Source: an uncultured Clostridia bacterium (GTDB taxonomy: Bacteria; Bacillota; DTU014). From it: a DNA stretch of 64,000 nt. Shown piece after piece: positions 42,330 through 51,051 of the stretch; the first letter of the stretch is position 1; each line of letters begins with the position of its first letter. Location: positions 101,224 to 165,223 of the forward strand of contig FIZI01000006.1 in assembly GCA_900016865.1 (NCBI GenBank). Reading direction: 5' to 3'. Made by a program: the position numbers and the translations under genes. The notes below the pieces were generated by a model. That model was not told the DNA's origin. It searched no databases and saw only the letters and a program-made list of their open reading frames with translations.

Positions 42330-43004
42330 TTGACAACAAGATTGCAATCTGAAGAACTGACCTTCTTGTTTGACTTGGACAACACTCTGTACCCGCGTGC
42401 GTCCGGATTGCTGGCGCATCTGGACCAACACATAAACGCATATCTTAGGGATGTCCTTAGCATCAATGAAGACGAAGTCGATGAGGTGCGGCGTCGCTAC
42501 GTCAAGATCTACGGTACTACCCTTCGCGGTTGCCAGGTTGAGCACAACGTGGACCCGCTTGAGTTCATCGCCAAGACACATGACATAGATCCTACTAAGT
42601 TTGTGGGCCCCGATAAGGATGTAGAGAGGATCTTAAGGGAGCTGCCGGGGATCAAGGTCGTGTTTTCGAACAGTCCCATGCTCCACGTAGGTAGGACTCT
42701 CGATGCACTCAACTTGACTCACTTGTTTGAAAAGATATATACCATCGAGTTTTGTGAGTTCGAAGGGAAGCCGAACAAAGCCGCATACGAGAGGGTCCTT
42801 GCGGATCTCGACGCAGACCCTGAGTGGTGTGTAATGATTGAAGACACTTCGGCGAACCTTGTCGTGCCCAATCAGCTAGGCATGACTACTGTTCTTGTCT
42901 CAGACGGCTCGGGTTCTTGGCCCAAGTACGTGGACTATGTCGTGCAGAAGGTGCCGGATCTGCTTAGCATCTTTGGAGGCGGGCGGGACAAGCTACTGGC
43001 CTGA
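42330..43004 (+). CDS. HAD-type phosphatase (pyrimidine 5'-nucleotidase-like)
   Basis: A 224-residue haloacid dehalogenase family phosphatase. Motif I is LFDLDNTLYPR, with Asp nucleophile and acid; motif II is VVFSNSP; a Lys is in EGKPNKAAY; motif IV is MIEDTSANLVV. The LDNTLYP form and cap layout resemble the pyrimidine 5'-nucleotidase group (SDT1-like, PhoD-unrelated). GCGAGGTG at 42315-42322 suits TTG 42330; TTG 42324 is too close. It follows pflA by 17 bases. The substrate is a nucleotide or another small phosphate ester, unproved. Confidence 0.85.
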   Translation: MTTRLQSEELTFLFDLDNTLYPRASGLLAHLDQHINAYLRDVLSINEDEVDEVRRRYVKIYGTTLRGCQVEHNVDPLEFIAKTHDIDPTKFVGPDKDVERILRELPGIKVVFSNSPMLHVGRTLDALNLTHLFEKIYTIEFCEFEGKPNKAAYERVLADLDADPEWCVMIEDTSANLVVPNQLGMTTVLVSDGSGSWPKYVDYVVQKVPDLLSIFGGGRDKLLA

Positions 43005-43060
43005 TTTTGACCCAAGAATACGATCTCGCTTGGCTTGAGATAGTCTTGAGCAAGTTAGTG

Positions 43061-43089
43061 TTTACAAAGCCGCATCTATGTGCTATAAT
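43061..43089 (+). promoter_or_regulatory. Promoter for tRNA-Glu
   Basis: TTTACA (43061-43066), a 17-base spacer and TATAAT (43084-43089), about 50 bases before the tRNA gene. Confidence 0.85.
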
Positions 43090-43142
43090 ACAAACCGTCC
43101 TTGCTTTGTGAGCAGGCTGAAGTGTTAGATTGCATTTGTTAC

Positions 43143-43218
43143 GGCTCCATCGTCTAGCGGCCTAGGACACCGCCCTCTCAAGGCGGCGACACGGGTTCAA
43201 ATCCCGTTGGAGCTACCA
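43143..43218 (+). tRNA. tRNA-Glu (anticodon CTC)
   Basis: The cloverleaf has acceptor GGCTCCA/TGGAGCT with a terminal G-T, an anticodon stem CCGCC/GGCGG around CTCTCAA with anticodon CTC reading GAG, and a T arm ACGGGTTCAAATCCCGT. CCA is encoded. A hairpin follows at 43229. Confidence 0.95.
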
Positions 43219-43228
43219 GATCACGCAG

Positions 43229-43259
43229 ACACCCGGCGTTTCAACCAAGCGCCGGGTGT
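43229..43259 (+). terminator. Terminator-like hairpin after tRNA-Glu
   Basis: ACACCCGGCG and CGCCGGGTGT form a ten-pair GC-rich stem. The following GTTCATG has few T residues, so it may terminate only in part. Confidence 0.6.
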
Positions 43260-43348
43260 GTTCATGTACAGCTCTCCCTTGGGACTCTACTAGAATACCG
43301 GTGATGCTCCGGTGGTACAATAAGAGTGCGCATGGAGGGCAAGATCCT

Positions 43349-43567
43349 ATGAAGCTTCGTTCGCACTCAGCGCCTCCTTTACCAATGAGGCTTCGCCGGA
43401 GGCCTGACGGCATAGATGACGCTGACTGGGTCGACATAGTCAACAGCGTGTCTGTAGACGACGAACTTGCCTACATATTTGACTCTCCGCGCGCTCGGTT
43501 TTGCGAACGATCTATTGATATTCGCGATTTTCTGGATCGCCGCGGCCTAGACTACGACCTCGAGTGA
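43349..43567 (+). CDS. Small hypothetical protein
   Basis: A 72-residue protein I do not recognise. GGAGGG lies eight bases before ATG 43349. The N-terminal third is basic (MKLRSHSAPPLPMRLRRRP), the rest acidic (DGIDDADWVDIVNSVSVDDELAYIF) ending in RGLDYDLE. No motif or membrane segment. It is an isolated gene between tRNA-Glu and the SPOR gene. The ~200 bases after it (43568-43771) show no gene; a TAGAAT without a matching -35 was seen. Confidence 0.55.
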   Translation: MKLRSHSAPPLPMRLRRRPDGIDDADWVDIVNSVSVDDELAYIFDSPRARFCERSIDIRDFLDRRGLDYDLE

Positions 43568-43771
43568 CCAGGTTTGCAGCTCTCCGTCTGCCTCGCGCTT
43601 GCATCCGTGAAAGGAGGATCAGGACTGAACTGATAGAATAGTGAAACAGGAAATGAGCTTCTGAACTTGAGTTCTAAACGGCGGAGTCTACACGTAATTG
43701 TTATTGTACGATGTAAGACACCGAGCGTCTCTCAATAGACGACGCCTATTTCTGGGAGGATGATGGTCCCT

Positions 43772-44317
43772 ATGGCCGCAAAGGATAAGGAGAGAGGCGA
43801 GAAGTCCGGACTCGTGTCGTTTTGGGTTAACGTGCTCGTCCTCGGCATTGTCATGGTTGTCCTAGGCTTCTACCTGGGTACGTATATGCTTGAAGTATGG
43901 AAGTCTGACGACATCGGTGGTGTGCAGGACTTCACCGCGTCTGATTTGGGCGATGTCCGTGGTGAGTCTACACTGAGTGATTTGGGATCATCTGCACCCG
44001 CAACGTCCAGTCCGTCCCAGAGTTCAGCTATTTCGCAACCACAACAGCCAGGTCAGACGGCAACACAGTCTGCCCAGTCTTCGGCTGTGACTGCGACATC
44101 AAGCGGCTTGTACAAAGTCCAGGTCGGCTCGTTTGATGATAGAGCCGCGGCAGAGGCTCTTGCCGGGCAGCTAAAGCGATTGGGGTATACGGACGCTTGG
44201 GTGACGCCGACATTGCCGCATCGAGTGCAAGTTGGGGCTTATTCAAACCCTGACAACGCGTCCAAGGTTGTTAATGAATTGGAGAGTAGCGGGTACAGCG
44301 TCTTCATAGTCAACTGA
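43772..44317 (+). CDS. Membrane protein with SPOR domain
   Basis: A bitopic protein of ~181 residues. A basic cytoplasmic tail leads to one membrane segment (~19-42, WVNVLVLGIVMVVLGFYLGTYM), a Ser/Gln/Pro-rich external linker (SSAPATSSPSQSSAISQPQQPG), and a C-terminal SPOR domain (~110-181, YKVQVGSFDDRAAAEALAGQLKRLGYTDAWV ... HRVQVGAYSNPDNASKVVNELESSGYSVFIV). SPOR domains bind peptidoglycan stripped of stem peptides at division or engulfment septa. GGGAGG at 43754-43759 best serves ATG 43772, though ATG 43760 and 43763 are in frame. Confidence 0.82.
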   Translation: MAAKDKERGEKSGLVSFWVNVLVLGIVMVVLGFYLGTYMLEVWKSDDIGGVQDFTASDLGDVRGESTLSDLGSSAPATSSPSQSSAISQPQQPGQTATQSAQSSAVTATSSGLYKVQVGSFDDRAAAEALAGQLKRLGYTDAWVTPTLPHRVQVGAYSNPDNASKVVNELESSGYSVFIVN

Positions 44318-44459
44318 GGTTTCCTGACATTGGGCAAGAGTCGGTTTGGCGTACAAAGGTGTTGTGGTGTACACTAGTACTGTCCAAGAAGGGCAGTGCT
44401 ATTTCTGTACTATGTTTGCCATGTCTGCTGCAGCAGCAGTCCTAGAGGAGTCGTAACTG

Positions 44460-44909
44460 ATGAGGCAGGTAGGCACAGTAGTCGCGGACAACGGCTTGAC
44501 TGCGACTGTCGCGGTCCGGAGGCAGGCATCTTGTGAAAAATGCGGTGCCTGCGAGTTCGGGAGCAGGTCAGGAGTAGAGGTCGAAGTCAGAAACGAGATT
44601 GGGGCCCAAATAGGCGATTCTGTCGTAATAGAGCTGGAGTCACGAGCTGTTCTCACAGCCTCGGTTATCGTGTACGCGATCCCTCTTTTTTTCATGATTG
44701 TGGGGCTTTTGGCAGGTCCGTCTATTGTCCGCCTTCTTGGCATTGATGTCAGTACAGATGCAGCTGCCGCTGTAGTCGGATTTGTCACGCTTGTTGTTGC
44801 GTTTGTAGGAGTCCACATATATGACAGACAGGCCGGTCCGCGGAGGTACATGCCGCGGATTGTTCGCGTTGCAGGACTAGACGACGGTCCTGAGTGCGAT
44901 GGCGTATAA
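44460..44909 (+). CDS. rseC: RseC/MucC (SoxR-reducing) family membrane protein
   Basis: A 149-residue protein. A cytoplasmic N-terminal part has the cysteine motif CEKCGAC (C-x2-C-x2-C), a possible iron-sulfur or redox site, followed by VEVEVRNEIGAQIGDSVVIEL and two membrane segments (~65-90, ~98-118). RseC proteins accompany rnf/rsx operons and in E. coli help to reduce SoxR. Here it lies just before nfnAB and rnf, which fits a part in low-potential electron transfer. ATG 44460 follows AGAGGAGT. A possible weak promoter (TTGGCG/TACACT near 44344-44373) precedes it. Confidence 0.87.
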   Translation: MRQVGTVVADNGLTATVAVRRQASCEKCGACEFGSRSGVEVEVRNEIGAQIGDSVVIELESRAVLTASVIVYAIPLFFMIVGLLAGPSIVRLLGIDVSTDAAAAVVGFVTLVVAFVGVHIYDRQAGPRRYMPRIVRVAGLDDGPECDGV

Positions 44910-44950
44910 CTGCCTTTTGCGGGTAGAGGCTATCTGGAGGTGTTCACTAG

Positions 44951-45829
44951 TTGACATTTGGTGTAGAACACCGAGTTGTAGAAAAGCGTAATCTTGCAGA
45001 CAAGATCCATTTGTTCAAAGTCGTGGCCCCGCTTGTAGCTCGTCGGGCTAAGCCAGGCCAGTTTGTAATCGTCCGCTCTCACGAGAGGGCTGAAAGGATT
45101 CCGCTTACGATCGCCGATAGCGATCCTGACAACGGGACAATCTCTCTTGTTGTCCAGGAAATGGGCAGAGGCACAGCGAAGATAGCCGAGATTGGAGAGG
45201 GTGGCAAGTTCGCAGGAATCGTTGGCCCACTTGGACGAGCCGGCAATATCGCAAGTGTCAATAAGGTAGTGCTGATAGCGGGCGGAGTGGGTGTCGCACC
45301 TATGCTCCCATATGCCAGGGCCTACCATAGCAGTGGTGCTCACGTTACCACCATTGTAGGTGCGAAGACTCGAGATATGCTCATTTTGCTGGATGAGATA
45401 GAGTCAGTCTCTGATGTAGTGATGGTAAGTACGGACGACGGGTCTCTCGGTGTAAAGGGGGTTGTTTCAGACGTTTTGGCCAGGCTGCTTGCTGACGGCG
45501 AGCGGTTTGACCATGCAGTCTGCATAGGACCCGCTGTCATGATGAAGGCTGTCTGCGGATTGACGCGGGAGGCGGGTATTCCGACAACTGTGAGCCTCAA
45601 CCCGATAATGGTTGACGGAACGGGCATGTGCGGAGGCTGTAGGGTGACGGTCGGCGGCGAGATCAAGTTCGCCTGCGTCGATGGGCCTGGGTTCGATGGC
45701 CACGCAGTCGATTTTGACGAGTTGATGTCTCGCCAGAGGTTTTACGAACGCGAAGAGAGGCTTTCTTACGACAGCTACCGCACATCAAAGGAGGGTTCTC
45801 ACAGGTGTCGGTTAGATCAAATCGGGTGA
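44951..45829 (+). CDS. nfnA: NfnA-like subunit of ferredoxin-NADP(H) transhydrogenase
   Basis: The small subunit of the NADH-dependent reduced ferredoxin:NADP+ oxidoreductase, which bifurcates electrons from NADPH to ferredoxin and NAD+ or the reverse. The 292-residue protein has an FAD-binding barrel (FVIVRSHERAERIPLTIAD), an NAD-binding fold (LIAGGVGVAPMLPYA) and the 2Fe-2S-type cysteine cluster GTGMCGGCRVTVGGEIKFACVDGP. TTG 44951 is behind CTGGAGGTG. It overlaps nfnB by 25 bases, so the two are coupled. The same pair is also annotated as sulfide dehydrogenase or glutamate synthase subunits; the paired layout beside Rnf favours Nfn. Confidence 0.87.
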   Translation: MTFGVEHRVVEKRNLADKIHLFKVVAPLVARRAKPGQFVIVRSHERAERIPLTIADSDPDNGTISLVVQEMGRGTAKIAEIGEGGKFAGIVGPLGRAGNIASVNKVVLIAGGVGVAPMLPYARAYHSSGAHVTTIVGAKTRDMLILLDEIESVSDVVMVSTDDGSLGVKGVVSDVLARLLADGERFDHAVCIGPAVMMKAVCGLTREAGIPTTVSLNPIMVDGTGMCGGCRVTVGGEIKFACVDGPGFDGHAVDFDELMSRQRFYEREERLSYDSYRTSKEGSHRCRLDQIG

Positions 45830-47214
45830 CTATGCCCAAGCAAGACCCGGCTGTGCGTAGACGCAACTTCGATGAGGTCGCGCTTGGTTTTACCTACAAG
45901 CAGGCAACTGCAGAGGCATCGCGTTGTCTGAACTGTCGCAACAAACCGTGTGTTTCTGGATGCCCTGTGTCAGTCGATATTCCCGGCTTCATCGCGTTGA
46001 TCAAAGAGGGCAAGGTGGAGGACGCTTTCGCAAAGATAAGAGAGACGAACAGCCTCCCCGCGATCTGTGGTAGAGTCTGCCCTCAGGAAAACCAGTGTGA
46101 AGCCAGGTGCGTGCTTGGAAAATCGGGCCAGCCAGTTGCCATCGGTGCGTTGGAGCGGTTTGTTGCGGACTACTGCAGGGAGAAGGATGGTACATTCGCC
46201 AGGAAGGCAGTAAAGCCTATAGCGCTAACGAATAGAGCCAAGGTGGCTGTTGTGGGGTCCGGCCCGGCGGGCCTGACTGCAGCAGCTGATCTCGCCCTTT
46301 TGGGCTATGAGGTAACCGTGTTTGAGTCGCTGCACGAGTTTGGGGGAGTGCTGAGGTACGGGATTCCTGAATTCAGGCTGCCGAAGGCCATCCTCGACTA
46401 TGAGATCGACTACATCAGGAGCTTGGGTGTGCGATTTGTGCCTGACGCGATTGTAGGCAAGACAATCACAACTGACGACTTGACCGCGTTGGGATATCGC
46501 GCAGTCTTTATCGGGACGGGTGCAGGACTCCCGTACTTCCTCGGGATACCCGGTGAAAACCTGATCGGGGTCTACTCCGCCAATGAATACCTGACAAGAT
46601 CGAACTTGATGAAGGCGTACCTCTTTCCTGAGCATGAGACTCCGATCCGTAGGGGAAAGAGAGTTGCGGTCATTGGTGGAGGCAACGTAGCGATAGACTC
46701 AGCTCGCACTGCGCTCAGGTTGGGTGCTGACGAGGTCTTTGTAGTCTACCGCCGTTCACGAGCAGAGATGCCCGCCCGAGCAGAGGAGATCATCAACGCC
46801 GAGGAAGAAGGAGTCACTTTGGTGCTGCTGACAAGTCCAGTGGAGATCGTTGGAGACGACAGCGGGCAGGTGGTAGCTCTCGAGTGTATCAGAAATCAGC
46901 TCGGTGAGCCCGACGCGAGTGGGAGACGGCGCCCGGTTCCAATCGAGGGATCCGAGTACGCCATAGACGTCGATACAGTTATCGTAGCCATTGGCCAGGG
47001 TCCAAACCCGCTCTTCACAGAGGCGACTCCGTCGCTGCTCACCGATGAGCGTGGTTATATAGTCGTAGACGCGGATACAGGTGCTACCAATCTCAACGGT
47101 TTCTATGCGGGCGGGGACATCGTTACAGGTGCCGCTACTGTTATAGCTGCTATGGGAGCTGGCAGAAAGGCGGCAAAGGCTATTCATCGGTACTTGCGGT
47201 CCGACAGCCAGTAG
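45805..47214 (+). CDS. nfnB: NfnB-like (GltD-type) large subunit
   Basis: The flavoprotein subunit of the Nfn complex, 469 residues. The N-terminal domain binds two 4Fe-4S clusters (CLNCRNKPCVSGCP and CGRVCPQENQCEARC). Then come the FAD site VAVVGSGPAGLTAAADLALLG and the NADP(H) site VAVIGGGNVAIDSARTALRLG, ending in GGDIVTGAATVIAAMGAGRKAA. GltD homologues look alike, but no large glutamate synthase subunit is nearby, and the overlap with nfnA settles the pairing. GTG 45805 is behind AAAGGAGG. Confidence 0.88.
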   Translation: MSVRSNRVTMPKQDPAVRRRNFDEVALGFTYKQATAEASRCLNCRNKPCVSGCPVSVDIPGFIALIKEGKVEDAFAKIRETNSLPAICGRVCPQENQCEARCVLGKSGQPVAIGALERFVADYCREKDGTFARKAVKPIALTNRAKVAVVGSGPAGLTAAADLALLGYEVTVFESLHEFGGVLRYGIPEFRLPKAILDYEIDYIRSLGVRFVPDAIVGKTITTDDLTALGYRAVFIGTGAGLPYFLGIPGENLIGVYSANEYLTRSNLMKAYLFPEHETPIRRGKRVAVIGGGNVAIDSARTALRLGADEVFVVYRRSRAEMPARAEEIINAEEEGVTLVLLTSPVEIVGDDSGQVVALECIRNQLGEPDASGRRRPVPIEGSEYAIDVDTVIVAIGQGPNPLFTEATPSLLTDERGYIVVDADTGATNLNGFYAGGDIVTGAATVIAAMGAGRKAAKAIHRYLRSDSQ

Positions 47215-47288
47215 GCGTCGCTTGAGATGCGTTGCTTGCGCGAACTCGGGCGGCACTTGCTCTGGGTTTACAAAAAGATCCTTTCAGG

Positions 47289-47317
47289 TTGACCCTAGTT
47301 CCCAGCTGCTGTATAAT
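47289..47317 (+). promoter_or_regulatory. Sigma-A promoter for the rnf operon
   Basis: TTGACC (47289-47294), a 17-base spacer and TATAAT (47312-47317), about 65 bases before rnfC. It shows that rnf can be transcribed independently of nfnAB. Confidence 0.87.
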
Positions 47318-47381
47318 CCTGTTGGTGCGCCGTGGCAGGCAAACTCAGGCAGCAACTGGAGAGAAAGTGAAGTGATGCCTA

Positions 47382-48707
47382 ATGAGACGAGAAGGTTTCA
47401 TGGGAGGGGTCCACGCTGACGACTGCAAAGAGCTGACTGCAGATAGGCCTATTAGGGCAATGGATCCCCCGGAGCAGGTCACTATTCCCCTGTCTCAGCA
47501 TATTGGGACGCCTTGCGCTCCTCTTGTCAAAAAGGATGACAGAGTGCTCGTAGGCCAGATCATTGGCGATGCCGAGGATAGGCTTACCGCACCTGTGCAC
47601 TCCAGCGTGTCTGGTACTGTCCTGGGCGTGACTACGATCGAGGCTCCCGGTGGCCGCAAGGTGCAGGCTGTCAGTATTGCCAATGACGGTATGTATGAGT
47701 TGGCTCCTGGATTGGAGGTAGACCATGACCCACTAGAACTTGAGCCTGCGGAGTTGATCCGGCGGATCAGAGATGCTGGCATAGTGGGGATGGGCGGCGC
47801 CGCCTTCCCTACACACTTCAAGCTGGACGTCCCTCCAGATAAGCAGGTGGACACGCTTGTCGTAAACGGCGTGGAGTGTGAGCCTTACCTCACTGCGGAC
47901 CACCGACTCATGTTGGAGTCAGGAGAAGCGATAAAGCAGGGAATCCTCGTGGCTATGAGAGCGCTGGGAGTTCGCCGCGCCCTTGTCGGAGTGGAGGAGA
48001 ACAAACCCGACGCGATAGCGTCTCTCGGGGATTTGCTTGCCGATGCTGACGGCATCGAGGTAGTGCCTTTGAAGGTGAAGTACCCGCAAGGAGCTGAAAA
48101 ACAGCTCATCAAAGCAATCCTCGACCGTGAAGTTCCTCCAGGAAGGCTGCCCATGGATGTCGGCGTTGTGGTGATCAACATTGGGACAGCCGCAGCTATC
48201 GCTGATGCGCTATATCGCGGAATGCCCCTGATCCAGCGCGTAGTAACTGTCACTGGCCCAATCGTGCGGGAGCCGGCGAATATCTTAGCCAGAATCGGCA
48301 CTCCTGTAAGCCACCTGGTCGAGTCCTGCGGAGGCCTGACTGAAGATTTGGGCAAGTTCATAGTGGGTGGGCCTATGATGGGTGTAGCCCATCATACACT
48401 CGATACGCCTGTTACTAAGGGGATGTCGGGAGTACTGCTATTCTCGAGATCTCAGGCGAAGCTACTGGAGCCGACAGTCTGTATCAGATGCGGCAAGTGC
48501 ATTCAAGTTTGTCCAATGGGACTGATAGCAGGTGGTTTTGCAGAGATGGTAGAGACGGGCAGATACGAAGAGGCGGAGCAGAACCATATATTTGACTGCA
48601 TTGAGTGTGGGTGCTGTGCTTATATCTGTCCTGCAAGCCGTCGGATTGTTCAGTCAATACGCCAAGGAAAGAATGAGATCATGCGCAGAAGGAGTCAGAG
48701 TGCCTGA
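47382..48707 (+). CDS. rnfC: Rnf complex subunit RnfC
   Basis: RnfC is the NADH-binding, iron-sulfur subunit of the ion-pumping ferredoxin:NAD+ oxidoreductase. The 441-residue protein shows the N-terminal GGVHADDCKELTADRPI segment, the flavin/NADH region GIVGMGGAAFPTHFKL and VNGVECEPYLTADHRLM, and two 4Fe-4S motifs at the C terminus (CIRCGKCIQVCPMG and CIECGCCAYICPASR). ATG 47382 gives the usual beginning. It is the first gene behind the promoter at 47289 and starts the order C-DG-E-A-B. Confidence 0.94.
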   Translation: MRREGFMGGVHADDCKELTADRPIRAMDPPEQVTIPLSQHIGTPCAPLVKKDDRVLVGQIIGDAEDRLTAPVHSSVSGTVLGVTTIEAPGGRKVQAVSIANDGMYELAPGLEVDHDPLELEPAELIRRIRDAGIVGMGGAAFPTHFKLDVPPDKQVDTLVVNGVECEPYLTADHRLMLESGEAIKQGILVAMRALGVRRALVGVEENKPDAIASLGDLLADADGIEVVPLKVKYPQGAEKQLIKAILDREVPPGRLPMDVGVVVINIGTAAAIADALYRGMPLIQRVVTVTGPIVREPANILARIGTPVSHLVESCGGLTEDLGKFIVGGPMMGVAHHTLDTPVTKGMSGVLLFSRSQAKLLEPTVCIRCGKCIQVCPMGLIAGGFAEMVETGRYEEAEQNHIFDCIECGCCAYICPASRRIVQSIRQGKNEIMRRRSQSA

Positions 48708-48773
48708 CGTGGCCTCTTGTGGCCTTTGGTTGAGCCTCAATCGCTGCAGTTGAGCGTCGGAAGGAGAATCGCT

Positions 48774-50336
48774 ATGCAGAGTGCTGCTACAGTCACAGTG
48801 TCATCGTCGCCTCATGTGAGCACCCACGTCACAACTCAGGTGATAATGCGGGACGTGCTGATTGCTCTTGTGCCGGCCGCTGTTGCGGGAGTAGTGTACT
48901 TCGGCATGAACGTCGCTCTGATCATTGCTCTCTCTGTTGCGACAGCCGTGGCCTCAGAGGCATTGATTCAAAAGGTCCTGGGGAGGCCGATCACGGTCAG
49001 TGATGGGAGTGCCGCAGTGGCGGGCCTGCTGTTTGCGCTGGTTTTGCCGCCTACCGTTGATCTGTGGTTGCCAGTAATCGGCGGTTTCTTGCTCATCTTC
49101 TTAGGCAAGCAGGTCTTTGGCGGCCTCGGCTACAACCCGTTTAACCCTGCCCATGTTGGCAGAGCCATTTTGACGGCCTCCTGGCCTGTTGCAATGACTA
49201 CGTGGGTTTGGCCGAGATTTGGTGCACTGGAGGCTGCTGTCGGCAGCGCAATCAGTGGAGCTGAGCTCGATGCTCTCTCAGGCGCGACACCGCTCGCTCT
49301 GATGAAATACCACGGGATTCAGGTGTCGTATAAATCACTCTTTCTAGGAAACGTTGCAGGGTGCATCGGCGAGACGTGTGTGCCGGCTCTCCTCATTGGT
49401 GCAGCGTATCTGCTCTACAAGGGACACATCACGTGGCATACACCGCTTTCCTTTATGGGGACAGTAGCGGTGATGATGTTGATCATGGGACAGGACCCGC
49501 TGTTCCATCTCTTGTCCGGCGGACTGATGATAGGTGCGTTTTTTATGGCTACAGACTACGTTACAAGTCCGTACACGCTCAAGGGCCAAGTCATCTTTGG
49601 GGTAGGCTGCGGTATCCTCACCGCTCTTATAAGGATCTATGGAGGTTACCCCGAGGGCGTGTGCTACGCGATACTCCTCATGAACGCTCTTACTCCATTG
49701 ATAGACAAGTTCACCAAGCCTAGGCGATTCGGGGAGGTGGCCCGCGACAGCGCGATTCGCGTCATCTTGCGATACGCTGTTGTCCTCGGCTTGGTATGCG
49801 CTATTTCGGCACTTATCCTTTCCGGGACCTATGACGTCACTCGCAGCCGCATTGAAGAAGGCGAGGCTCAGGACTTCTACCGTGCGTTGGCCGAGGTGCT
49901 GGCTGGCGATCATGAATTCACCCCCATAGAGGGATTGAGGGGAATCCTGGGCGGCCGCTCCAACACAGTTACAGAGGCCTACATCGCTTCAGATGGGCGC
50001 TTTAGCGGGTTAGCAGTAAAGGCCAGTCCAATCGGGTATGGCGGGCCTATTGACATGGTCGTCGGAATCTTGCCTGAGGGCAAGATTAGCGGTGTCCGGA
50101 TCGTGGCTCAGAGTGAGACGCCCGGACTAGGCACTGAGATCGCCAGGGAAGCTTTTTTGGGCCAGTTTGTAGGAGTATCTGAAGCCGATTCGTTGCGGGT
50201 CCGGAAAGACGGAGGGTCTATAGATGCTGTCACTGGAGCCACGGTCTCTTCCAGGGCAGTGGCTACGGGAGTCCGCGAGGCTCTCGAGGTATTTGAGTTC
50301 CTTAGAGACCAAGGATTGCTTACGGTATCGAAGTGA
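48774..50336 (+). CDS. rnfDG: RnfD-RnfG fusion protein
   Basis: One frame of 520 residues joins two subunits that are normally separate. Residues ~1-320 are RnfD, a polytopic flavoprotein (TVSDGSAAVAGLLFALVLPP, YNPFNPAHVGRA, and the covalent FMN site SGATPL). Residues ~325-520 are RnfG: one membrane segment (VILRYAVVLGLVCAISALILSG), an outer-face domain (IRIVAQSETPGLGTEIA-like, GGSIDAVTGATVSSRAV) with the second covalent FMN threonine in TGATVSS. There is no stop or frameshift between them. ATG 48774 follows GGAAGGAGAAT. The gene order is otherwise the usual C-D-G-E-A-B. Confidence 0.92.
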   Translation: MQSAATVTVSSSPHVSTHVTTQVIMRDVLIALVPAAVAGVVYFGMNVALIIALSVATAVASEALIQKVLGRPITVSDGSAAVAGLLFALVLPPTVDLWLPVIGGFLLIFLGKQVFGGLGYNPFNPAHVGRAILTASWPVAMTTWVWPRFGALEAAVGSAISGAELDALSGATPLALMKYHGIQVSYKSLFLGNVAGCIGETCVPALLIGAAYLLYKGHITWHTPLSFMGTVAVMMLIMGQDPLFHLLSGGLMIGAFFMATDYVTSPYTLKGQVIFGVGCGILTALIRIYGGYPEGVCYAILLMNALTPLIDKFTKPRRFGEVARDSAIRVILRYAVVLGLVCAISALILSGTYDVTRSRIEEGEAQDFYRALAEVLAGDHEFTPIEGLRGILGGRSNTVTEAYIASDGRFSGLAVKASPIGYGGPIDMVVGILPEGKISGVRIVAQSETPGLGTEIAREAFLGQFVGVSEADSLRVRKDGGSIDAVTGATVSSRAVATGVREALEVFEFLRDQGLLTVSK

Positions 50337-50357
50337 CACCGGGGAGGAGGAGTCGGA

Positions 50358-50984
50358 GTGAGCGTTGGAAAGGACTTAACAAGAGGCATCCTGGCGGAGA
50401 ACCCTACTTTTCGCTTGCTACTTGGTATGTGTCCCACTCTAGCGATAAGCACTTCTGTGATGAACGGTATCGGTATGGGCCTCGCAGCCACGTTTGTCCT
50501 CATTGGCTCGAACTTGATCATATCGTTGGTTCGGTCCTTTATCCCTGACAAGATAAGGATACCGTGCTACATCACGATCATTGCTATGTTTGTGACTGTT
50601 GTGGATCTGGTGATGGCTGGATTTACGCCTGCGCTTCATGAGACTCTGGGCATATTCATCCCGTTGATTGTCGTGAACTGCATCATACTTCAGAGGGCTG
50701 AGAGCTTTGCATCCAAGAAACCTGTGATCAATTCGATCGCCGACGGGCTCGGGATGGGGCTCGGTTTCACCTTGGCCCTGACTGTATTGAGCCTCATCAG
50801 GGAGACTCTTGGCACAGGAGCAGTTCTGGCAGCTCCTGACTTCAACTTCGCCGGGTTGAGGATCATCCCTGAGGAGTTCAAGGCGCTTATCGTAGTCATG
50901 GCACCTGGAGGATTTATCACGCTGGGCCTGGTGTTGGGATTCATCAACTGGTTGACTCGCAGAGTCGGTGTACAGGATCTGTAG
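50358..50984 (+). CDS. rnfE: Rnf complex subunit RnfE
   Basis: A 208-residue membrane subunit of Rnf, homologous to RnfA and to NqrD. It begins LTRGILAENPTFRLLLGMCPTLAIS, with the conserved CP motif now known to help hold an intramembrane iron-sulfur cluster together with RnfA, and the second Cys region IVVNCIILQRAE. Six membrane segments are expected. GTG 50358 is behind GGGAGGAGG, 21 bases after rnfDG. Confidence 0.94.
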   Translation: MSVGKDLTRGILAENPTFRLLLGMCPTLAISTSVMNGIGMGLAATFVLIGSNLIISLVRSFIPDKIRIPCYITIIAMFVTVVDLVMAGFTPALHETLGIFIPLIVVNCIILQRAESFASKKPVINSIADGLGMGLGFTLALTVLSLIRETLGTGAVLAAPDFNFAGLRIIPEEFKALIVVMAPGGFITLGLVLGFINWLTRRVGVQDL

Positions 50985-51051
50985 TCTCGCCCGCTGAAAA
51001 CGTTATGGTTCTTTGGTTGCGACCGAACTCGTGTTAAACGGAGTGATTCTG

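Noticed and set aside
43256-43348. Longer N terminus for the small protein at 43349
   Set aside because: The upstream part overlaps the tRNA-Glu terminator stem and has no ribosome site, while GGAGGG suits ATG 43349.
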